64,000 nucleotides of DNA. Source: Methylophaga marina (lineage in GTDB: Bacteria > Pseudomonadota > Gammaproteobacteria > Nitrosococcales > Methylophagaceae). Under the pieces are notes generated by a model. The model did not search any database and was not told the origin of the DNA. It was given only the letters and a program-made list of their open reading frames with translations. Both the position numbers and the translations under genes were made by a program. Positions 18,772 through 26,997 of the stretch are shown in pieces. The stretch is from NCBI RefSeq assembly GCF_030296755.1, contig NZ_AP027741.1:124001-188000 (forward strand), read 5' to 3'. Each line of letters opens with the position of its first letter. Within the stretch, counting starts at the first letter, position 1.

Positions 18772-19320
18772 TTAGTTATCCAGGTTTAAACAATGCAGTA
18801 GTGCTTTAGCGATGTACTGGCGAACAGAGCTGACTGAAACTGAGAGTCGTGAAGCAATTTCGGCGTGTGACAACCCTTCCAGCTGACACCATAAAAAAGC
18901 ACTGCGAACTCGTTCAGGTAAGCCATCCAGCATTTCATCTATTTTAGCTAAGGTCTCTACCATGATATTGAGAGACTCAGGTGAAGGTACGTCAACTTCG
19001 GGCATATTTTCCAACGCCTCGAGATAAGCTCTTTCAATATCCTTGCGTCGAACATGGTTGACCATGAGGCCATGTGCAACTGTGGTCAGGTAGGCTCGTG
19101 GTTCTTTGATGCTGCCCAGATCCTCTTTTTGCAAAATTTTGGAAAAGGTATCTTGCATTAAGTCGGCAGCATCAAAACTACAGCCGATTTTCTTGCAGAG
19201 CCAGCCCATTAACCAGCTGTTGTGTGTACGATAAAGATCGGTGACGATAGAGTCACGTGTTGCTTCAAGATCACCCAGAATACTCACGTCTGATTCATGG
19301 TGTAAGGCTATGTCACTCAA
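18772..19320 (-). CDS. ECF sigma factor, FecI type
   Basis: The 182-residue protein has region 2 (DLYRTHNSWLMGWLCKKIGCSFDAADLMQDTF) and region 4 with a helix-turn-helix (GLSHAEIASRLSVSVSSVRQYIAKAL). The spacing and length match FecI-like extracytoplasmic-function sigma factors. It would direct RNA polymerase to the receptor promoter after release by the adjacent FecR-type protein. It is the first gene of the minus-strand signalling and secretion block, with a 428-base divergent intergenic region in front. Confidence 0.93.
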   Translation of the reverse strand: MSDIALHHESDVSILGDLEATRDSIVTDLYRTHNSWLMGWLCKKIGCSFDAADLMQDTFSKILQKEDLGSIKEPRAYLTTVAHGLMVNHVRRKDIERAYLEALENMPEVDVPSPESLNIMVETLAKIDEMLDGLPERVRSAFLWCQLEGLSHAEIASRLSVSVSSVRQYIAKALLHCLNLDN

Positions 19321-19748
19321 TTGCCTGCTCCCCTTGTTAGATAAGCTGCCGGATTAACTACACCTTATGTTTTGTGATGGTTTGCAGTAAGATTGCTTGT
19401 CACAAGTTCTGGGTAAACTCTGCGAGCATGTTCACAAAAATTCACACAAGGTTACGCAAATTTACTACGCATCGCACAGAGTAAATATAGGAAATATTCC
19501 TAAAATTACAGAGATTAAACCAGTTATAAAAAATGAATCGGTGCTTAGGCGCTTCGGGAGGTTTTTACCCTGACTTTTTAAATATTAACTATTTTTCACT
19601 TTTTCAATCTGAAGATATGCACTCTAATAGAAACAATAAATGATGCTAATAAATTTGCGGCTGAAGTCAGCCATGATGAAGCAGACAAGTTCTTGTACAA
19701 TAGCGTGCTTTCGTTCTTCAGACATTCAAGCAATCTAGCGAGCCTACT
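19321..19748. other. 428-base divergent intergenic region
   Basis: No convincing gene lies here. It separates the sigma factor gene (minus) from the dienelactone hydrolase gene (plus) and should hold both promoters. Two inverted repeats stand out: TAGGAAATATTCCTA at 19488-19502 and GGCTGAAGTCAGCC at 19659-19672. A TACAAT at 19696-19701 could be a -10 box for the plus-strand gene. No Fur-box-like sequence was seen. Confidence 0.5.
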
Positions 19749-20492
19749 ATGAAAATTCAAAGCCACTTTGTCGATCTTGATACCCCTACTGGCGTGATGC
19801 GTACTTATATTCACCGCCCCGTGGGTGAAGGTAGTTACCCAGTCATTTTGTTCTATTCTGAAATTTTTCAACAAACCGGCCCCATCGAACGTGCTGCAAG
19901 GCTGATGGCCAGCCACGGTTATGCCGTGTTAGTGCCAGAAGTCTTTCATGAGCTGAACCCTATTGGCACGGTATTGGGCTACGACGATGCTGGTCGTGAC
20001 AAAGGCAATGCCGATAAAGAAGCGAAAGATGTTCAAGGTTATGACTCTGATAATGTGGCCATGATTGAGTTCGTCAAAACGCAACCTTGGTGTAACGGTC
20101 ATATTGGTGCCATGGGTTATTGCATTGGTGGTCACCTAGCTTTCCGTGCTGCTTTACAACCTGAAGTTAAAGGCACCGCGTGTTTCTACGCGACGGATTT
20201 ACATATTCAGAAAATCCCCAACAAACCTGGCCAGCACAGCATGGAACGCTTGGATGACATCAAAGGTGAGTTATTAATGATTTGGGGTAAACAGGATAAC
20301 CATGTGCCTGCTGATGGTTTGTTAAAAATCTACCAGGAATTAAAAGCAACGGATATCACCTTTACCTGGCATGAGTTTAATGCCGAACATGCGTTTATGC
20401 GTGATGAAGGTGATGGTGGTCGTTATGATGCACAAACGGCACAAATCGGTTATCAACTGGCGTTAAATCTGTTCAGTAGAACACTTCGCTAA
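19749..20492 (+). CDS. Dienelactone hydrolase family protein
   Basis: The 247-residue alpha/beta hydrolase has a Cys nucleophile in GAMGYCIGGHLAF (about residues 117-129), an Asp in IWGKQDNHVP and a His in EFNAEHAFMRDEG, which together form the Cys-Asp-His triad of dienelactone hydrolases. The N-terminus has the family start (MKIQSHFVDLDTPTGVMRTYIHRP). No signal peptide is present, so it is cytosolic. The classic substrate is carboxymethylenebutenolide, but many relatives act on other esters or lactones, and no catechol-pathway gene is nearby. It is a single gene ended by a terminator at 20515. Confidence 0.9.
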   Translation: MKIQSHFVDLDTPTGVMRTYIHRPVGEGSYPVILFYSEIFQQTGPIERAARLMASHGYAVLVPEVFHELNPIGTVLGYDDAGRDKGNADKEAKDVQGYDSDNVAMIEFVKTQPWCNGHIGAMGYCIGGHLAFRAALQPEVKGTACFYATDLHIQKIPNKPGQHSMERLDDIKGELLMIWGKQDNHVPADGLLKIYQELKATDITFTWHEFNAEHAFMRDEGDGGRYDAQTAQIGYQLALNLFSRTLR

Positions 20493-20514
20493 ATAGCCGT
20501 AGTTATTTAGTTTT

Positions 20515-20549
20515 AAAGGGAGTCAATGGCATCATTGGCTCCCTTTTTT
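20515..20549 (+). terminator. Rho-independent terminator
   Basis: AAAGGGAG and CAATG pair with CATTG and CTCCCTTT around a four-base loop with one mismatch, followed by six T. It lies 23 bases after the dienelactone hydrolase stop. Confidence 0.88.
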
Positions 20550-20648
20550 ATTGTCTCAAGAGATAAAACTTTTTGAGCTCTAGTCTGGCTCTACCACTCC
20601 CCTGTTATGCTAAGCTCACTTTTTCAATTGCTTGGGAATATCCGTGTT

Positions 20649-21623
20649 ATGTCCAATTCATCAGGTTTAGCTTTTGCACATTTACTAGATGGTCAAGGTG
20701 GAAGCAGCGAACTGAATGAGACGGATCTGCCGGCATGGCAAGCTGATCATGGTGTGCTCTGGTTACATTTTGACTATACCCATCCTGATGCCGAACGCTG
20801 GTTACTTGAGCAGTCTGGGCTGGACAGCGTTATTGCCAATGCTTTATTGGAAGATGAAACACGCCCTCGCACGACGTCAATAAACAATGGTTTGCTGATG
20901 TCCTTACGTGGCATCAATCACAATCAGCACGCTCATTGTGACGATATGATTTCTATTCGTGTCTGGATTGACCCACATATTATTGTGACAACACGTCGTG
21001 AAATGTCATCTTCTGCGGCTGAGCTGGATAAATTACTTAATCAAGGTATCGGCCCAAAAGACAGTGCTGAATTTTTAATTAAGCTAATTGATCTGACCGT
21101 AGATGGCATGTCAGATACGATTGCCAGTTTCGAAGATATGATTGCAGATTATGAAGACGCTGTCTTAGCAGGCAATACAGAAAACTTACACGATAATATT
21201 GCTCAGTTGCGTCGACAAGTGATTAGCATGCACCGATATCTGGCACCAGAACGGGATGCCCTGGCTCGCCTGACATTGGAGAAGATATCCTGGTTATCTG
21301 ATTATGATCGGATTCAGATTCATGAAATCAGTGACACGTTGATTCGTTACATCGAAAACCTGGACGCTGTGCGTGAACGGGCTGTATTGGTTCAGGAAGA
21401 ACTGCATAGTAAAACTGCTGAACAACTCAATGCACGTATGTATGTGCTGTCTGTGATTGCGGCTGTGTTTTTACCTTTAAGCTTTGTGACTGGGTTATTG
21501 GGGATTAATGTGGGTGGTATTCCAGGCGCGAATGATAGTCATGCTTTTACTGATGTCATCATCATGCTGACTGTTGTAGCCCTGATATTATTAATTTTAT
21601 TCCGTTGGAAGAAATGGTTTTAA
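20649..21623 (+). CDS. zntB: CorA/ZntB-family metal ion transporter
   Basis: The start at 20649 (MSNSSGLAFAHLLDG) gives 324 residues. An ATG 42 bases earlier is possible but adds residues not seen in the family. A long soluble domain precedes two C-terminal membrane helices, the first ending in the GxN signature (GLLGINVGGIPG) and the second at LTVVALILLILF. GINVGGIPG is typical of the ZntB branch, which moves zinc across the inner membrane, whereas CorA proper has GMNF. The region between contains the long helix that forms the funnel (ENLDAVRERAVLVQEEL). It is monocistronic. Confidence 0.88.
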   Translation: MSNSSGLAFAHLLDGQGGSSELNETDLPAWQADHGVLWLHFDYTHPDAERWLLEQSGLDSVIANALLEDETRPRTTSINNGLLMSLRGINHNQHAHCDDMISIRVWIDPHIIVTTRREMSSSAAELDKLLNQGIGPKDSAEFLIKLIDLTVDGMSDTIASFEDMIADYEDAVLAGNTENLHDNIAQLRRQVISMHRYLAPERDALARLTLEKISWLSDYDRIQIHEISDTLIRYIENLDAVRERAVLVQEELHSKTAEQLNARMYVLSVIAAVFLPLSFVTGLLGINVGGIPGANDSHAFTDVIIMLTVVALILLILFRWKKWF

Positions 21624-21751
21624 ACAGGCTTTAAACGGCTAATCAATCACTTAGTGAATCTGCTTAAAAATAATCCCTAACAAAGATAAAAATTTCTTCA
21701 TTTTTTTCGAGCAAACTTCAAAAAGATGTTGTAGAATGCCTCGCTTTCTTG

Positions 21752-21827
21752 GGGTGCTTAGCTCAGCTGGGAGAGCATCGCCCTTACAAGGCGAGGGTCG
21801 GGGGTTCGATCCCCTCAGCACCCACCA
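21752..21827 (+). tRNA. tRNA-Val (anticodon TAC)
   Basis: A complete 76-base cloverleaf can be folded by eye: acceptor arms GGGTGCT and AGCACCC, D-arm GCTC..GAGC, anticodon stem TCGCC/GGCGA with loop CTTACAA (anticodon TAC), T-arm with GGTTCGATCC, and encoded CCA. A TAGAAT box at 21732-21737 followed by a GC-rich stretch could be its -10 promoter element. Confidence 0.97.
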
Positions 21828-21918
21828 AGAAAATCTCCTCTTCTATTCCAGCCCGCTTGTTTATCCCACCTTTTTTGTGCATTGTATGTTCTTGGAACAT
21901 TAAACCCAAGGTGCTGAA

Positions 21919-22692
21919 ATGGACTTCACTCCGATATTCGCTTCTTTATTGTCTCTCTGGTATTTCATTCCGTTATTTATCTGTCTGGTCGTTCTTCGCT
22001 CAGCCTGGTTCAAAGGCATTTTGGGTGAGTTTATGGTCAACGTGATTGCCCGATGGCAATTGGATAAACAGCATTATCATTTAATCAAAAACGTGACTCT
22101 GCCAACAGAAGATGGCACGACCCAGATTGACCACATAATCGTCTCTGTTTATGGCGTGTTTGTCGTAGAAACCAAAAATATTCGAGGCTGGATATTTGGC
22201 AGTGCTTCTCAGAAAAATTGGACTCAGCAACTATATAAGCACAAATACCGTTTTCAAAATCCACTTCATCAAAATCATAAACACCTCAAAACACTTCAAA
22301 CCTTGCTCGACTTAAGCGACGAACACGTCTTTTCCGTCATTGTTTTTATTGGTGACAGCCACTTTAAAACACCGATGCCAGATAATGTGACTTATGGCTT
22401 GGGCTATGCTCGCTATATCAAATCAAAAACAAATCCTGTGCTGACACTGGCAGAAAAGGACGCCATCATTTCTCAAATTGAATCTGGTCGCCTTTCACGC
22501 AGTTTGAAAACAAACAGAGAACATGTGGCTCATGTAAAGCAATTAGTTGAGCGTCATCAAACGGACGAACCACTATGTTCTCGCTGTGGCCATAAAATGG
22601 TTAAACGCCAAAGCAAGAAAGGTGACAATGCAGGTCAGTTTTTCTGGGGCTGTAGTCAGTACCCGAAATGCCGTAATATCAGACCTGTTTAG
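21919..22692 (+). CDS. NERD nuclease-related domain protein with C-terminal zinc ribbon
   Basis: The 257-residue protein has an N-terminal membrane helix (about 5-30), a NERD domain (about 35-150) with GEFMVNVIARWQL, TQIDHIIVSVYGVFVVETKN and IFGSASQKNWTQQ, and a C-terminal topoisomerase-type zinc finger (CSRCGHKM...FWGCSQYPKC). NERD domains are related to nucleases; Asp and Glu of the IDHIIVS...VVETKN segment are the likely metal-binding residues. The zinc ribbon suggests DNA binding. It is followed 27 bases later by the metallopeptidase gene, probably one operon. The biological role is not known. Confidence 0.88.
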   Translation: MDFTPIFASLLSLWYFIPLFICLVVLRSAWFKGILGEFMVNVIARWQLDKQHYHLIKNVTLPTEDGTTQIDHIIVSVYGVFVVETKNIRGWIFGSASQKNWTQQLYKHKYRFQNPLHQNHKHLKTLQTLLDLSDEHVFSVIVFIGDSHFKTPMPDNVTYGLGYARYIKSKTNPVLTLAEKDAIISQIESGRLSRSLKTNREHVAHVKQLVERHQTDEPLCSRCGHKMVKRQSKKGDNAGQFFWGCSQYPKCRNIRPV

Positions 22693-22719
22693 TATCTCCC
22701 ATTTACTAAAGGACACACA

Positions 22720-23621
22720 ATGAAATGGCGTGGTAGAGAAAAAAGCAGCAATATTGAAGATCGTCGTAATCAACGCGTTTCAGGTGTTCGTGGTGGCTCT
22801 GGCGATATTATCCGTTTGCTACCAGCTATCTTTCGATTACTGGGTTTTAAAGGCACAGCCATTCTACTGATAGGTGTTGTGTTGTTGGCGACATTCACAG
22901 GTAACTTACCGGTATTATTATCTTTGTTCGGCATCCCCTCTTCCGCCCCTACCGTCACATCCTCTGAGCCCCTGCAGGAAACTGCCGAAGAAAAAAACGT
23001 GTCGATTTTGTCTCCGTCATTCTTGCTGATACTGAAGAAACCTGGTCAACCATCTTTAGGGAAAATGGCCAACGTTATAGTCCGCCTAAACTAGTTTTAT
23101 TTCGTGGTGTGGTGAATTCAGCGTGTGGGACGGCTCAATCGGCCATGGGCCCCTTTTATTGTCCAGGTGATCAGCGTGTTTATATCGATCTCAGTTTTTA
23201 TGATCAGTTACAGAATCAGTTAAATGCCCCGGGTGATTTTGCTCAGGCTTATGTCATCGCTCACGAAGTGGGTCATCATATTCAGACTTTATTAGGCATA
23301 TCACAACAAGTGAATGCGGCCCGAAATAGCATAAGCCAGGTTGAATGGAATAAGTTATCAGTTAAGCAAGAATTACAGGCTGATTGTTTTGCTGGTGTCT
23401 GGGCTCATCACGCAAATAAAACAAGACAGTTATTAGAATTAGGCGATCTGGAAGAAGGATTAACAGCAGCCAGTGCCATTGGTGATGATACATTACAAAA
23501 ACAAGCCACCGGCGTGGTGCGACCTGACTCATTCACCCATGGCAGTTCGGCTCAACGTGTGACATGGTTTAAAACCGGTTATAAGAACGGTGATGTTGAG
23601 ACATGTGATACATTTAAGTAA
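22720..23621 (+). CDS. ypfJ: YpfJ-type neutral zinc metallopeptidase, interrupted by a -1 frameshift
   Basis: The first ORF (22720-23094) gives MKWRGREKSSNIEDRR, a membrane helix (TAILLIGVVLLATF) and a linker. The second (from 23109) gives the zinc peptidase core, with SAMGPFYCPGDQRVYIDLSF, HEVGHH as the HExxH zinc site, and QADCFAGVWAHH with a further ligand. At 22991-22997 a run of seven A is one short; with eight the reading becomes KKRVDFVSVILADTEETW and the two parts join into a 300-residue protein, typical of YpfJ. The family is membrane-anchored with the peptidase outside the cytosol; its substrates are unknown. This is either a sequencing error or a real mutation. Confidence 0.85.
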
Positions 23622-23697
23622 AGATAAAGCAGATTAAGTTTTCTTGCTTAAGTGATGATTTTTATAAATTTATGAGAAATTAAACAGCTTTTTTATC

Positions 23698-25827
23698 GTG
23701 TTTATGTTTCAATTGAAAAAAACTTTTATAAAAGCTTTAGGGAGAAAGAGATTGAAACAACGAATGCTGTTATGGATAGTAGCAACACGTAATAGTTTTG
23801 TTTCATTACTTCCCCTGACATTTCTACGTGTCACATTGGATCTATTGGTTTATTTCCCAAACACGTTTTATCAAAACTTCATGACTGACTGGCTGGGTGA
23901 TAACTGGAAAGTACCTCTAGCCCAGATAAGTGAAGCCACTTTCAGTTTTTTTGCGTTGGCGTTAACTGCGATTATTTCTGTGCAGTTGGTCTATCGACTA
24001 AATAGCAGTAACGCTACTGAGGGTGATATGCCGACCCCATTGATGGTGGCCATCAGTGCAGCTATCAACTTTATTATATTCATCTCATTACTTGGTTATT
24101 CGCCCATTGACTTCAGCATAGAAGCGATGGCACTGGCTATTATTTTAGGTGTAGCAACGGCAGAGTTAGTCTCCTGGTTAACGCACAAACGATTGCTGGA
24201 CTTATTACATCTCTCTGTTGAGTCGGATACGGCATTTTATAATGCCATGCGTTTAACCCCCACTATTGTTTTGGTCGGGGTTTTCTTTTTTCTGCTGGCC
24301 GCATTTATTGCTGTGCTGCCTGATTTTCCGGATGTGTACAACACCATTACACATGGGGCACAGGAAACTGGGTTCGGTGCATGGATACTTAGCACTCTCA
24401 CCGTACTGGTTAACCAGGGCTTATGGTTTGTCGGTATTCATGGTGGAATTGCTATTGAGTCATACCAGCAAGGGGCATTTTTTATTAATGATGTTGTTGC
24501 CATCAGTACTGATTGGGTAACACGGTCTGTTTACGAAAGCTTCGTTTTAATAGGTGGCTCAGGCGCAACCATGGGATTGGTTATCGCCATATTAGTTGCC
24601 ACACGCACAGGTGTTCAAAATAAGGTCGCCAAAATTTCAATTATCCCGAGTCTGTTTAATATTAACGATATCTTGATCTATGGCCTCCCTCTTGTTCTCA
24701 ACCCTCGCTATTTAATCCCCTTTTTCGCTGTGCCATTGTTATTGATGGCGATGTCATTGCTGGCCTTTCAATCCGGTTGGGTTGATGTGGTAAATCAATC
24801 CAAAGTGACATGGACAACACCGCCTGTGTTATCGGCCTGGCTACTGACTGAATCGTGGCGCGGCGTCGCGTTACAATTAATGAGCATTATTATCAGCACG
24901 CTGCTCTATCTACCGTTCGTTCGTAAAGCTGAAGTTTACAGGCATCAACAAGAGCAACTCGCTTTTGAGGAGGCGACCAATACGATTATTCATAACGGTC
25001 AGACCAAGCTGCAAATTATTAGCAGACAAGATAAAGTCGGCATGATTGCCAGAGATCTAGTGTATGACCTACGTCAAGCCATTTACCGTGATGAGTTGAC
25101 TGTTGTTTACCAACCTAAGCATCATCGTTCTGGTCACATTGTGGGCGTTGAAGCACTGGTGCGTTGGACACATCCACGCTACGGCTTTGTATCCCCTGCC
25201 ATGCTCGTCATGCTGGCTGAAGACAGTGGCGATATTAATAAATTAGGTAACTGGGTATTTGAGCAATGCTGCATCACTAAAGCCAAGTGGAATAAAGAAG
25301 GCCATCATGCTCTGACGATGGCAATAAATATTTCACCACTCCAGCTCAATGATAATGCCTTGCCTGCATTTCTCACACGTTGTATTCAACAATACGGACT
25401 CAGTACGGATGAAATTGAATTAGAAATTACTGAGTCATCTGAAATTTCTGACTCGAAGCAAGTAGAGAAAATATTACAGGAAATCAGTGATCTCGGTATT
25501 CATCTGGCCATGGATGATTTTGGTATGGGCTACTCATCGCTTTTACATATGCGTCGCTTTACTGTGAATGCGATTAAAATTGATGGGTCGATTACCCGTG
25601 ATGTGCTAACGAACTCTACCAATGCCGATATTATCCGCACTATCAGTGCATTGGGTAAATCTCAGAAAGTCTCGGTTGTGGCTGAATATGTAGAAACGCT
25701 AGAACAAAGAGAGGCCCTAGTGGAAATGGGCTGTGATATATTCCAAGGCTACTATCATAGTCCCCCGTTAAAACCTGAAGATTGCTCTATGTATTTTTTA
25801 TCTCACCGTATCGAAGGTGCTCACTAA
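23698..25827 (+). CDS. PTS EIIC-like membrane domain fused to an EAL phosphodiesterase
   Basis: The 709-residue protein starts at GTG 23698 (or ATG 23704). Residues about 20-410 hold many membrane helices with EIIC features: GIHGGIAIE, GGSGATMGL, IPSLFNINDILIYGLPLVLNP and WTTPPVLSAWL, as in cellobiose/lactose-type PTS permeases. Residues about 455-700 form an EAL domain with EALVRW, NISPLQL, EITESSE, DDFGMGYSSL, KIDGSI and VVAEYVET, so the catalytic residues of a c-di-GMP phosphodiesterase look intact. No EIIA, EIIB, HPr or EI gene is nearby, so the permease part is more likely a sensor of a sugar-like ligand than a transporter. Its stop abuts the next start (TAAATG). Confidence 0.88.
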   Translation: MFMFQLKKTFIKALGRKRLKQRMLLWIVATRNSFVSLLPLTFLRVTLDLLVYFPNTFYQNFMTDWLGDNWKVPLAQISEATFSFFALALTAIISVQLVYRLNSSNATEGDMPTPLMVAISAAINFIIFISLLGYSPIDFSIEAMALAIILGVATAELVSWLTHKRLLDLLHLSVESDTAFYNAMRLTPTIVLVGVFFFLLAAFIAVLPDFPDVYNTITHGAQETGFGAWILSTLTVLVNQGLWFVGIHGGIAIESYQQGAFFINDVVAISTDWVTRSVYESFVLIGGSGATMGLVIAILVATRTGVQNKVAKISIIPSLFNINDILIYGLPLVLNPRYLIPFFAVPLLLMAMSLLAFQSGWVDVVNQSKVTWTTPPVLSAWLLTESWRGVALQLMSIIISTLLYLPFVRKAEVYRHQQEQLAFEEATNTIIHNGQTKLQIISRQDKVGMIARDLVYDLRQAIYRDELTVVYQPKHHRSGHIVGVEALVRWTHPRYGFVSPAMLVMLAEDSGDINKLGNWVFEQCCITKAKWNKEGHHALTMAINISPLQLNDNALPAFLTRCIQQYGLSTDEIELEITESSEISDSKQVEKILQEISDLGIHLAMDDFGMGYSSLLHMRRFTVNAIKIDGSITRDVLTNSTNADIIRTISALGKSQKVSVVAEYVETLEQREALVEMGCDIFQGYYHSPPLKPEDCSMYFLSHRIEGAH

Positions 25828-26163
25828 ATGACAAGCGCAGCCAATACGGTCATGACTTTATATAACTGGAATATACTTATTCTTCCCAGTGGTGAGGAAA
25901 TTTTTGTGGGTTTGCGTCAACGGCCAGAAACCGTACCACCATTCAAGCCAGCGGATGAGGAAGATGAGTTACTGCCTTTTACATTACGCAATAGCAGTCC
26001 TATTAGAGAGTTTAATCAAGCCCAAGGCGTAGGCTATACCGATTCAGGTAAGCGTTATGTAGTATTAGGCCAAGCCAGCGATCCCACCGGGATGATTCGA
26101 TTGAGTGTGGATCAGATGATGCCTGCTGAACAGATTAAATGGAAATTTCCATTTAACGACTGA
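25828..26163 (+). CDS. Small conserved-looking protein of unknown function coupled to the EIIC-EAL gene
   Basis: The 111-residue protein has no signal peptide or membrane segment. It contains WNILILPSGEEIFVGLRQRPE, an acidic stretch (PADEEDELLPF), LRNSSPIREFN and SGKRYVVLGQASDPTGMIRL. Its ATG follows the previous stop directly, so it is translationally coupled to the EAL fusion and probably works with it. I do not recognise the family. It is convergent with the SoxYZ-like gene, with a small hairpin (GACTGAC/GTCAGTC, 26158-26177) between them. Confidence 0.65.
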   Translation: MTSAANTVMTLYNWNILILPSGEEIFVGLRQRPETVPPFKPADEEDELLPFTLRNSSPIREFNQAQGVGYTDSGKRYVVLGQASDPTGMIRLSVDQMMPAEQIKWKFPFND

Positions 26164-26177
26164 CTTCCCTGTCAGTC
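26158..26177. terminator. Short hairpin between convergent genes
   Basis: GACTGAC and GTCAGTC pair around TTCCCT, spanning the stop of the 111-residue gene. Both flanks lack a strong T run, so termination strength is uncertain. Confidence 0.4.
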
Positions 26178-26186
26178 ACTTCATCA

Positions 26187-26993
26187 TTAAATGTGTTTTT
26201 CTATCGTATAAACCTGTTTTTTATTATCTGTTACTTCCGCTTTCAGCACTCCATGCCCTTCTTCGCCTGCAGGTAAAACAAAGCGCATGCTGGGATCTTC
26301 GCTGATGGAAATGCCTGTATCGATGGTCATTAACACTTTATCATCCAGTGTTATCAACATTTTCTCGACATAATGAGCGGGTATATAACCACGGGTTTTT
26401 AAATCCATCTGTAAACCACTATTGTTGGGGTGGCTAATCACGACCTGGACCGGTTTGGCTTGCTCAGTATCACCGTCACGATAACGAATTTGCATTTTGC
26501 CAAGTCTGGCCATCGCCGCTACCTGGTCTTTTGCTGCAGGTGCACTGCATCCACCAGAAGCCTTAACAAAACGTTTCACCATATGCAGGCTACCGTCATT
26601 CATCTCAGCGATAGCACGTATATAGGTATATTGGTCAACCCGCATGCGTGTGGAAATATCCACCGTTTCTAATACCGGTGATAAATGGAAGTTAGCCGAA
26701 TATGGCATGGGGTTATTATCAATAAAAACGTGGAGATTTTTGATATACGAATTGGTCGTTTGTGGTTTCTTTGAAATAAGATGTATCGGCACAATCGCCG
26801 CATCTTCTGCTCTTTTCGGTGCCTCGATAATTAACCAGTCATCCGCATCTTCAAGAATAGTTTTATCTTCAAAGTAGATTTCTTTCAGGGTTTGCCATTG
26901 TTCTTCAGGTTCATCATCAGCCATGCTCATCCATGGCAATAAGACTAAGCTCAATAAAGCAGCAAAGCCGAAATGTTTTAATAATACTTTCAT
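26187..26993 (-). CDS. Quinoprotein dehydrogenase-associated SoxYZ-like carrier protein
   Basis: The start at 26993 gives 268 residues with a Sec signal (MKVLLKHFGFAALLSLVLLP...MADDEPEE); a longer upstream start would overlap the MBL gene and hide the signal. A SoxY-like domain (about 30-150) ends with KASGGCSAPAAK, the Cys-containing carrier motif of the quinoprotein-associated branch. A SoxZ-like domain follows (MQIRYRDGDTEQAKPVQVVISHPNNSG). Members occur next to PQQ-dependent dehydrogenase systems in methylotrophs and act in the periplasm; the exact cargo is not established. It starts four bases after the MBL hydrolase stop, so the two form one operon. Confidence 0.85.
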   Translation of the reverse strand: MKVLLKHFGFAALLSLVLLPWMSMADDEPEEQWQTLKEIYFEDKTILEDADDWLIIEAPKRAEDAAIVPIHLISKKPQTTNSYIKNLHVFIDNNPMPYSANFHLSPVLETVDISTRMRVDQYTYIRAIAEMNDGSLHMVKRFVKASGGCSAPAAKDQVAAMARLGKMQIRYRDGDTEQAKPVQVVISHPNNSGLQMDLKTRGYIPAHYVEKMLITLDDKVLMTIDTGISISEDPSMRFVLPAGEEGHGVLKAEVTDNKKQVYTIEKHI

Positions 26994-26997
26994 CGTT

